Below, piece after piece: positions 16,599 through 24,900 of a DNA stretch of 64,000 bases. This DNA is from Panacagrimonas sp052387695 (GTDB lineage Bacteria > Pseudomonadota > Gammaproteobacteria > Nevskiales > Nevskiaceae), in contig JBQTIX010000002.1 in assembly GCA_052387695.1 (NCBI GenBank), positions 1 through 64,000 on the forward strand, read 5' to 3'. The notes under the pieces were generated by a model, which saw only the letters and a list, made by a program, of their open reading frames with translations, made no database searches and was not told where the DNA came from. The stretch's first letter is position 1, and the number at the start of each line of letters is the position of its first letter. The position numbers were made by a program, and so were the translations under genes.

Positions 16599-16670
16599 GT
16601 TGCATGCTCGATGTTCGCCCCGGGTGCGACGGGGAAGACATGAACGGAAATGGATCTCTGCATCGGTCTG

Positions 16671-16730
16671 TCGCGGGCATGGCTCGCTCCTACCCGTGTC
16701 GGGCTACGCAGGAGCGGGCCATGCCCGCGA
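16671..16730. repeat. REP-like hairpin
   Basis: An inverted repeat with arms of about 20 bases: TCGCGGGCATGGCTCGCTCC pairs with a near-exact complement ending ATGCCCGCGA, with an ~18-base loop. This resembles dispersed palindromic units of proteobacteria. No other copy was noticed in the window. Confidence 0.75.
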
Positions 16731-16848
16731 CCGTTTCCCGAACCTGCGCAGGGTTGCCCTAAATATCTTGCCCACCCGCAGCTGCCGAAATCGGCGGCGG
16801 CCCGGTATTGCTGTATGGTTTTCCCATCGTCCCGGACTGATTGCGCCC

Positions 16849-17799
16849 ATGCCCTATCCCGCCCTCGATCCCTATCGCATCCAGCGTCTCAAGGTCAGCG
16901 AGCTGCACGAGCTGTACCTGGAGGAGTGCGGCAATCCCCAAGGGGTGCCGGCGATCTTCCTGCACGGTGGCCCCGGCGGCGGTGCGGAGCCCTGGCATCG
17001 CCAATTCTTCGATCCGAAAAAGTACCGCATCGTGCTGTTCGACCAGCGCGGCTGCGGCCGTTCGACGCCGCACTCGGAACTGCGCGAGAACACGACATGG
17101 GACCTGGTGGCCGACATGGAGCGCATCCGGCAGCTCCTCGGGATCGAGCGCTGGCTGGTGTTCGGCGGTTCCTGGGGTTCGACCCTGGCGCTGGCCTACG
17201 CCGAGCGGCATCCGGATCGGGTCAGCGCGCTGGTGTTGCGCGGCATCTTCCTGCTGCGGCAGCGCGAAGTGGACTGGTTTTACCAGGAAGGTGCCAGCTG
17301 GATTTATCCCGATGCCTGGGAGCATTTCCTCGCCCCGATCCCGGAGTCCGAGCGCGGCGACCTGGTCGCTGCCTACCACCGTCGACTGACCGGCGCGAAC
17401 AAGGCCGAGCGGCGTGCGGCGGCGCGCGCCTGGAGCATCTGGGAAGGCTCCACCAGCAAGCTGATGCCGAGTTCCGATCTGGTGTCGCGCTTCGGCGAGG
17501 ATCGTTTTGCCGAGGCGTTTGCGCGAATCGAGTGCCATTACTTCGTCAACCGCGGCTTCTTCGACTGCGACGGCTGGCTCCTGGAGAACGCGCACCGCAT
17601 CCGCCACATCCCCGGCGTGATCGTGCAGGGCCGCTACGACGTGGTCTGTCCGATGCGCTCGGCCTGGGACCTTCATCGGGCCTGGCCCGAGGCGCAGTTC
17701 CACGCGATCAGCGACGCCGGCCATGCGGCAAGCGAGACCGGCACCCTCGCGCGGCTGATCGAGGCGACGGACCGGTTTGCGGTTCAGTTGGGCGGTTGA
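16849..17799 (+). CDS. pip: Proline iminopeptidase
   Basis: A 316-residue alpha/beta hydrolase that removes N-terminal proline from peptides in the cytoplasm. Family marks are HGGPGGG (oxyanion hole, ~39-45), FDQRGCGRSTPH, and the nucleophile elbow GGSWGSTLAL with Ser at ~107. The acid and histidine come late (GRYDVVCP; DAGHAA). The ATG at 16849 is the start that gives the family N-terminus MPYPALDPYR; the longer open frame upstream runs through repeat DNA. It is convergent with the lipoprotein gene, with a long hairpin between. Confidence 0.93.
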   Translation: MPYPALDPYRIQRLKVSELHELYLEECGNPQGVPAIFLHGGPGGGAEPWHRQFFDPKKYRIVLFDQRGCGRSTPHSELRENTTWDLVADMERIRQLLGIERWLVFGGSWGSTLALAYAERHPDRVSALVLRGIFLLRQREVDWFYQEGASWIYPDAWEHFLAPIPESERGDLVAAYHRRLTGANKAERRAAARAWSIWEGSTSKLMPSSDLVSRFGEDRFAEAFARIECHYFVNRGFFDCDGWLLENAHRIRHIPGVIVQGRYDVVCPMRSAWDLHRAWPEAQFHAISDAGHAASETGTLARLIEATDRFAVQLGG

Positions 17800-17827
17800 G
17801 GGGATGGCCTGTCAGGGCTCCGAGCTT

Positions 17828-17956
17828 GTGAAGTTTTCGTAGCGAGCGAAGGCATGTCGCGTTTCGCCGGAGCGCAGGAACCGGAGTTTATTGAAATAAA
17901 TGAGGATTCCGAGCACCGCCGAAACGCGAGATGCCGAGCGCAGTAGAAAAATTCAC
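17828..17956. repeat. Long imperfect hairpin between convergent genes
   Basis: A 129-base inverted repeat with arms of about 60 bases (left GTGAAGTTTTCGTAGCGAGC, right complement ending AGTAGAAAAATTCAC) and a loop near 17,891 (TTTATTGAAATAAAT). It fills the gap between pip on the plus strand and the lipoprotein gene on the minus strand, so it could stop transcription from both sides. I recall similar long hairpins from other Xanthomonadales, but cannot verify that here. Confidence 0.85.
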
Positions 17957-17962
17957 ACGCTC

Positions 17963-18277
17963 TCAGAAGATCTTGTTCCAGAGTCCCTTGACGCCGCCGC
18001 CGCTGGACTTGCCCTCCACCTCGATCCGGTCGATGTCCTCGTAGACGATCCGCTCGTCGTCGCCGTACAGGGCCTTGTTGGTGATCTTGGTCACCAGGAA
18101 CTTGTGCTTCACGTTGCTCTTGGTGGTGAGTCGAACCGTGTCACCCTTGTTGACCGAGTTGATGATGGACTCCGGCGTAGCGGCGTCGATTTTCTGGTTG
18201 GAGGAACAGCCGGCAGCAACCAACAGGCTGAGTGCGAGCGGCGCGGCGATCAGCACGCTCTTGAGATTGTTTTGCAT
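17963..18277 (-). CDS. Small lipoprotein of unknown function
   Basis: A 104-residue protein starting at ATG 18277, with GGAG upstream. The signal peptide ends in a clear lipobox, LVAAGC, so the mature protein is acylated at this cysteine and held in a membrane facing the periplasm. The mature part contains a small beta-rich domain (KGDTVRLTTKS, KITNKALYGDDERIVYEDIDRIEVE) that looks like a compact barrel. The C-terminus GLWNKIF is amphipathic. No enzyme motif is seen. Confidence 0.82.
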   Translation of the reverse strand: MQNNLKSVLIAAPLALSLLVAAGCSSNQKIDAATPESIINSVNKGDTVRLTTKSNVKHKFLVTKITNKALYGDDERIVYEDIDRIEVEGKSSGGGVKGLWNKIF

Positions 18278-18419
18278 CGGATTCTCCATCAGGGGGACTG
18301 CGGGCAAGGCCGGCAGCAAAATACATGGGTGAAAAGATACCACGCAGTGCCGGCTTGACCCCGGTGTGGTTCGACTCGCAAGTTCCATTCACCGCCACGC
18401 CATGCGTAAGGTTGCGACC

Positions 18420-19409
18420 ATGAAAGCCATCGAGATCACCGCCTGGGGCGGCCCGGACGTGCTCCAGCCCTGTCAGCGGCCCGCACCGGAGCCGGGTGCA
18501 GGCGAGGTTCTGATCCGGGTCACCGCGGCAGGCGTGAACCGGCCGGACGTGCTGCAACGGATCGGCGCCTATCCGGTGCCACCCGGTGCGTCCGACCTGC
18601 CGGGCCTGGAAGTGGCGGGCGAGATCGTCGGCGGCGATCCGGGTGCGTCCGGCTTCGCGCCCGGCGATAGGGTCTGCGCGCTGGTACAGGGCGGCGGCTA
18701 CGCAGAGTTCTGTGTCGCACCCGCACAGCAATGCCTGCCGATTCCGGCGGGGCTCAGCGACGTGGAAGGCGCGTCCCTGCCCGAAACCTTCTTCACGGTG
18801 TGGAGCAATGTGTTCGACCGGGCGCGCCTCGTGCCGGGCGAAACCCTGCTGGTTCAGGGCGGGACCAGCGGCATCGGGGTCTGCGCGATCCAGATGGCGC
18901 GGGCGCTGGGTCATCGCGTGTTCGCCACCGCCGGCAGCGATGACAAGGCGCGGGCCTGCGAGTCGCTGGGCGCGGAGCGCGGCATCAACTACCGCACGGA
19001 AGACTTCGCAGCCGTGGTCCGGAAACTCACCGACGGCCGCGGCGCCGACGTGATCCTGGACATGGTCGCTGGCGGTTACGTGCCGCGCGAACTGGCCTGC
19101 CTGGCCGACGACGGTCGGCTCGCGATCATCGCGCTGCTGGGCGGCATGAAGGCCGAGATTCCGCTGGGCGATCTGCTGCGACGGCGCCTGACCATCACCG
19201 GCTCGACCCTGAGACCGCGGCCGGTGGCGTTCAAAGCCGCCATCGCGGCGTCGCTGCGCGAACACGTGTGGCCGCTGATCGAAGCCGGAAAAATCCGGCC
19301 GGTGATTTTCCGCACGTTCGCGCTCGAACAGGCTGCGGACGCGCATCGCCTGATGGAGACCAGCACCCACATCGGCAAGATCGTGCTCATCGCCCAGAAC
19401 CGGGAATGA
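18420..19409 (+). CDS. NADPH:quinone oxidoreductase (medium-chain, PIG3-like)
   Basis: A 329-residue zinc-independent medium-chain reductase. The GroES-like N-terminal domain contains AAGVNRPDVLQR and the nucleotide-binding domain contains GGTSGIGVCAIQMA (glycine-rich NADPH loop, ~148-160). The late sequence HIGKIVL is also typical of quinone reductases of the TP53I3 type. The ATG at 18420 is chosen as the family start (MKAIEITAWGGPDVL); an earlier ATG adds a non-family leader. The exact quinone or aldehyde substrate is unknown. Confidence 0.9.
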   Translation: MKAIEITAWGGPDVLQPCQRPAPEPGAGEVLIRVTAAGVNRPDVLQRIGAYPVPPGASDLPGLEVAGEIVGGDPGASGFAPGDRVCALVQGGGYAEFCVAPAQQCLPIPAGLSDVEGASLPETFFTVWSNVFDRARLVPGETLLVQGGTSGIGVCAIQMARALGHRVFATAGSDDKARACESLGAERGINYRTEDFAAVVRKLTDGRGADVILDMVAGGYVPRELACLADDGRLAIIALLGGMKAEIPLGDLLRRRLTITGSTLRPRPVAFKAAIAASLREHVWPLIEAGKIRPVIFRTFALEQAADAHRLMETSTHIGKIVLIAQNRE

Positions 19410-19858
19410 GGCCTGCGCCGGGCGTTCGGACCGACGTTTTACGTAGAAGGGGTTTGGCCCGATTCGCGCTCCCAAGATGAACCGCGCTCCGGTCTGCAAA
19501 GGCATGTCGGGGTAGAACCGCCCCTGCAACGGATAAGCCTGCGGGTAGTGCATCAGTTTGAATTCCAGAACCCCGTTCGTCCCGAGTAGCGCCGGCCCGT
19601 TCGTCCCGAGTAGCCGCGCAGCGGGCGTATCGAGGGAAGCGTCGCGTATCGAGGGCACGCCCGGCACCTCGATACGCGGCATTGCTGCGCAATGGCGCTA
19701 CTCGGTGCGAACGGATTTCATACTGATGCACTACCAGCCTGCAGGCCGTCTTGACTCGGCTTTCGGATTGGTATTCGACCCCGCCCACAGCCGATCGATC
19801 AGCCACCACAAGCGTTCGTTTCAAGCCTCGCTGATCGCAACACGTCCGGGGGGATCGT
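19410..19858. other. Intergenic region with MITE copy B and gene remains
   Basis: The gap after the quinone reductase holds the MITE-like copy at 19,544-19,735 with its target duplication. About 120 further bases lead into the broken surface-protein gene and may include its lost 5' end. I see no intact gene or clear promoter. Confidence 0.65.
19544..19735 (-). mobile_element. MITE-like element, copy B (inverted), with 8-bp target duplication
   Basis: A 192-base copy in the orientation opposite to copies A and C. It starts GGTAGTGCATCAG and ends CTGATGCACTACC. Flanks are AGCCTGCG (19,536-19,543) and AGCCTGCA (19,736-19,743), an 8-base duplication with one mismatch. The interior matches the other copies, including two CTACTCGGGACGAACGGG-like blocks in reverse. 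It is non-coding. Confidence 0.88.
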
Positions 19859-21752
19859 GTGGGTTTGCAAACGCTGCGAACGCCTTGCTTTACAGGCCCG
19901 CGGCCGGCTCCGCGATCCTTTGTATTCGTCGGACGGGACGGTGTCGACGCAGTTCACCAACCCCCGCTCGGGACACAACCGCTCGACGTGAAGGTCGGAC
20001 CCGGCGATCGGCTCTACGTGGGCACGCAGACCTTCGCGAACGCGGTAAGGGAATTCAGCCTGGCCGGAAGCGCGCTGAGAACCTTCGGCGCCGACACGTA
20101 TGACGGCGTCGCCGTGCTCCCGGGCGATATCCTCTGGGCGGGTGGCACCGAGCAGCCGGGCAGGATCGACGTTTTCAGCCTCAGCAGCGGCCTGCAAACC
20201 GGATCGATCACCCTCGACAACGGTCAGGGAATCGCCGGGAGCATGTACTACAGCGCGGCCACTGACACCGTGCTGATGGCCGATTATTTAACGGGTCAAG
20301 TGTTCGAGCGCACCACGACCGGCGCGTTCGTGCGGGTGTTCTCGGCACCGGGCGGTCTTGGCAATACGTATGCCGTCACTCGCGGCGTCAATGGCGACGT
20401 ATACGCCACGTCATTTGACTTCAACTCGGTCTACCGCTGGACCGCCGCTGGCGGGTTCGTCAGTCAAACGACCCTGGCGGAACTCGGTGGCCTGATCGGC
20501 ATCATCAGCGTCCCCGTCCCCCTCGATTTCGGCGACGCCCCCGACCCGACGTACCTGACCCTGCTGGCCAGCAATGGCGCGCGCCATGCCCTGAGCAGCA
20601 GCCTGAGGCTGGGTCCGACCATCGACTCCGAAGCCGAGGGCCAGCCCAACTCGGGCGCCACCGGCGACGACCTTGCCGGCGTGGACGACGAGGATGGGGT
20701 CAGTTTCGTCGGCACCCTGATCGCGGGCGCCTTCCGCGGGTTTGTCGTGAACGTCGCGGGCGGGCCGGGCTGAGCGGGTGTACACGCTGACCATCACGGA
20801 CAACGACAATCCGCCGACGGTGAGCTTCACCACCGCGGCCCAGAGCCTGGCCGAAGCCGCCGCCAGCGGCACGGTGACGATGGCTTTGTCCACGCTCAGC
20901 GGCAAGAACGTGGCCGTGGCCCTGACATTTGCAGGCACTGCGAGCTTTCCGGGCGATTACGGCCGCAGCGGGGCGAGCATCTCCATCCCGGCGGGATCGC
21001 CCACCGGCAGCATCACGCTCACGCCGGTCAACGACCTGGCGTTCGAGTCGCCCAACGAGACGGTCGTCGTCAATGCCGTGTCCGCGACCAATGCGAGCGT
21101 GGCTGGGCCGAACAGCCAGACCGTGACGATCGTCGATGACGATGCGATGGCGGTGGCCACTCTGACCCTGGTGCCGGCCACAGCGACCAAGCTGGCGCGG
21201 AGCTCGCACTGCGTCATCGCCACCGCCAAGGACGTGGTCAATACCGTGCTACCGGGCGTCACCCTGGCCTTCACGGTTACCGGCGTCAATCCGACCACCG
21301 GTACCGGCACCACCAACGCCTCCGGCACCGCGCAATTCTGTTACACCGGGGTCAACGGCGGCAGCGACAGCGTCAAGGTCAGCCTCATGTCGGTGATGGC
21401 AACCGCCACCGTGACCTGGACCAAGCGCGACACCCATCTTAAGGTGGACGCGGTGCCGTCCGTCACGGTGACCCAGGGCTTGCAGGTCTTCATCCGTATC
21501 AGTCCGCGGGCGACGCTCAAGGACACCGTCACCAACACGCCGATCGCGGGCAAGACGGTGAGCTTCTTCGCCGGCGCCACGCCGATGTGCACAGCCACCA
21601 CCAATGCCAGTGGCGTAGCGACCTGCCAGTTCTCGGTCCTGCGCACCCTGGCCGGTGTCCTCAGCCTGGGCTACACCGGCAAGTTCGCGGGCGATGGCAC
21701 TTACAAGCCATCGCAGGGCAATGGTGGGATTCTGGGATTGAAGTTATTCTGA
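19859..21752 (+). pseudogene. Broken surface/secreted protein (propeller-like, GEVED, Calx-beta, Ig-like parts)
   Basis: Pieces of one large extracellular protein are spread over different frames. The first frame (to 20,773) has a beta-propeller-like segment (GDRLYVGTQTF, DGVAVLPGDILWAGG), then most of a GEVED domain (DFGDAPDP...ARHALSSSLRLG...DDEDGV), and stops. From 20,778 another frame starts with the tail of a Calx-beta domain (YTLTITDNDNPP), a second Calx-beta repeat and Ig-like repeats (GVTLAFTVTG, GKTVSFFAG). The end of GEVED and the start of Calx-beta are missing, so an internal deletion with frameshift is likely. Near 19,961 a CCCCC run marks another frame change: YSSDGTVSTQFTNP ends where LGTQPLDVKVG continues in a second frame. 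No signal peptide remains. Confidence 0.75.
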
Positions 21753-21779
21753 GAATGGGCCGGTACCGGTAGGTCACCT

Positions 21780-21861
21780 GTAGGTCGGCTCAAGCCGACG
21801 GGCGCCCTTCTTCGTCGAGGGCGCGCGGTGTCGGTTCCGCCTTCGGCTTGAACCGACCTAC
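21780..21861. repeat. TAGGTCGG-type palindromic repeat, copy 1
   Basis: An inverted repeat with ends TAGGTCGGCTCAAGCCGA and TCGGCTTGAACCGACCTA around a central GGGCGC...GCGCGC part. It is one of five related units in the window (others near 55,094, 56,924, 59,824 and 60,531). It lies between the broken surface-protein gene and purL and may end transcription. Confidence 0.85.
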
Positions 21862-21941
21862 GCTTCGCGATAACGGTGCGACACCGCGCGGTCGCGCCCG
21901 GTAAAATCTACGGCCCCGCCGCACCGCGCGATCGCGCCTCC

Positions 21942-24900
21942 ATGACCGCCCACGTCGTCCACGTCGTACCGGGAGCCTCCCAGCTCTCGGACTTCCGCGT
22001 CGCCCGCCTGATCGAGAGTCTCAAGCCACACGTCCCGACGCTGTCCGGGCTGGTCGTGCAGGAATTCTTTCTGGTGCAGGGACAGGCTGAACCCGAGGCG
22101 CTGCGACGACTGCTTGGCGAGGGGCCGGAGCGCCTGCCGGATGCGCCCGGACGCCTGTTCGTGGTGCCGCGCCTGGGCACGGTTTCGCCCTGGAGCAGCA
22201 AGGCCAGTGACATCGCGCGGGTTTGCGGTCTGAGTGGCGTGCAGCGCATCGAGCAGGGACGGGTCGTGTTGCCGCAGAACGCGGACTTCATCCCGGACGC
22301 CGCGCTGGCTGAGCTGCACGATCCGATGATGGAGTCGGTATTGCGCGACGCCTCCGCGCTCGCGCGTGTTTTCGATGAGCAGCCCGCGCGTCCCCTGCGA
22401 ATCGTGCCGGTGCTCAGCGGCGGCCGCGAGGCCCTCGTCAGGGCCAATCGCGAGTGGGGCCTGGCGCTGTCCGATGACGAGATCGGCTATCTGGTCGAGC
22501 ACGCGCAATCGGCGGGAAAGGACCTGAGCGACGCCGAGCTGATGATGTTCGCGCAGGTCAACTCCGAGCATTGCCGGCACAAGATCTTCAACGCCGGGTT
22601 CACGGTCGATGGCGTCGTGCAGCCGCTCTCGCTCTTCCAGATGATCAAGGAGTCGCACCGTGCGAGCCCCGCCGGTGTGCTGTCCGCGTACACGGACAAC
22701 GCGGCGGTCATCGAAGGCGTCGAGAAGGCGATGCGCTGGTTCCCGGACCCGGACCACGCCTGGCGCTCGCACGAAGAGCCGGTCGCGATCCTGATGAAGG
22801 TGGAGACGCACAACCACCCCACCGGCATTTCGCCGCATCCCGGTGCCGCGACCGGCGCGGGCGGCGAAATTCGCGACGAGGCCGCGACTGGTCGCGGGGG
22901 CAAGCCCAAGGCTGGGCTATGCGGGTTCAGCGTCTCCAACCTCAGGATTCCCGGCTTCGAGCAACCCTGGGAAGGGCCCGCGGACACGGTGTTTGCGCAG
23001 CAAGGGGTGCGGGACGCGGGCCTTGCGCCGGCTCCCGCACCGCGTTTGGACAGGCTGGGGAGTGACGCAATGTCACTCCCCAGTAGCCAAACGCCGCCGC
23101 GCTCGGGCACCGTGTCGCCGGCGCCGTTGTCGCGACCCACGCGCATGTCCAGCGCGCTGAACATCATGCTCGACGCTCCGATCGGCGCCGCCGCTTACAA
23201 CAACGAATTCGGCCGACCGAACCTCGCGGGCTACTTCCGCTGCTTCGAGGCGATCACGCCGGACGGCCGCATGCGAGGCTATTGCAAGCCGATCATGATC
23301 GCGGGTGGCTACGGCAATATCCGAGTGCCGCATGTACAGAAACTCGAAGTGGTAGAAGGCGCACGCCTGATCGTGCTCGGCGGACCGGCGATGCTGATCG
23401 GCCTGGGCGGCGGCGCTGCGAGTTCCATGGCGACGGGTTCGTCCAGTGCGGACCTTGACTATGCCTCCGTGCAGCGCGCGAATCCGGAACTGGAGCGGCG
23501 CTGCCAGGAAGTGATCGACGCCTGCTGGGGCCTGGGCGATGCCAACCCCATCCTGTCGATCCACGACGTCGGCGCCGGCGGCATTTCCAACGCACTGCCG
23601 GAGCTGGTTCACGCGGATGATCGTGGCGGGCACTTCCGGCTGCGCGACGTGCTCAGCGCCGACCCGGCGTTGTCGCCGATGGAAATCTGGTGCAACGAGT
23701 CACAGGAACGCTACGTGCTCGCGGTGCCGGACGAAGGTGTCGCGGTCCTGCAAGCCTTCTGCGCGCGCGAGCGCTGCCCGATGGCGGTCGTCGGCATCGC
23801 GACCGCGCAGCGGCAACTGATCGTGGAGGACGCCGACGAAACCCGGCCGGTCGACATGCCGATGCCGGTGCTGCTCGGCAAGCCGCCGCGCATGACCCGC
23901 TTCACCAGCCGTGCGAAGGCGCAGGCAATGCCTCCTTTGGACCTGGGCGCATCGCTCGCAGAGATGGCCGAGCGTGTGCTGCGCCATCCTACGGTGGCGA
24001 GCAAGCAGTTCCTCATCACCATTGGCGATCGCACCGTCGGCGGCCTGACCGTTCGCGACCAGATGGTCGGACCCTGGCAGGTGCCGGTGGCCGATTGCGC
24101 GGTGACCGCCACCGGCTTCGAGGCAACGACCGGCGAGGCGATGAGCATGGGCGAGCGCCCGGTGCTGGCCTTGCTCGACGCGCCTGCATCGGGTCGCATG
24201 GCCGTCGGCGAGGCGCTCACCAACATTGCCGCCGCGGCCATCGGCAGGCTGTCGGACGTGCGGCTCTCGGCCAACTGGATGGCGGCCTGCGGACAGGGGG
24301 ACGAGGACGCGCGCCTATTCGACACGGTCCGCGCCGTCGGCACCGAGCTGTGCCCGCAACTGGGCATCTCGATTCCGGTGGGCAAGGACTCGCTGTCGAT
24401 GAAGTCGGTCTGGACAGACGGCGGGATGTCGCACACGCAGACCGCGCCGCTGTCGCTGATCGTGTCGGCATTCTCGCCGGTGGTCGATGTGAGCCGCTCG
24501 CTCACGCCGCAGTTGCGAACCGATTTCGGCGACACGTCCCTCGTGCTGATTGATCTGGGCAACAGCCGCGATCGCCTCGGCGGTTCTATCCTGGCCCAGG
24601 TGTTCGGGCAGATCGGCGACAACGCCCCGGATCTGGACGATCCACGCCAACTCAAATCGGCTTTCGACCTCGTGCAGCGCTGGAACGCGCAGGGCCGGCT
24701 GCTCGCCTATCACGATCGCAGTGATGGTGGCCTGTTCACGACGCTCTGCGAGATGGCGTTTGCAGGTCATTGCGGCGTGTCGATCACCGTCAGCGACGCG
24801 GCCCGGGCGACGGCGGAACTGTTCTCCGAAGAACTCGGCATGGTCGTGCAGGTGCGTGGCGGCGATACGGCACCGTTGATCCAGGATGCGCGGGCCCATG

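Larger units (their letters stand above)
16278..16848. other. Intergenic region filled with repeats
   Basis: This 571-base gap between divergent mltD and pip holds a complete MITE-like element (16,409-16,598) with target duplications, and a REP-like hairpin (16,671-16,730). Promoters for the two flanking genes must lie here, but I see no convincing -35/-10 pair. Open frames across it are translations of the repeats and are not credible genes. Confidence 0.7.

Noticed and set aside
16462..16848. N-terminal extension of proline iminopeptidase
   Set aside because: The extra 129 codons are translations of the MITE and REP repeats; the family start is at 16849.
18141..19682. 513-codon minus-strand frame covering MITE B and the quinone reductase
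   Set aside because: Joins repeat sequence with antisense of a real gene; no coherent protein.
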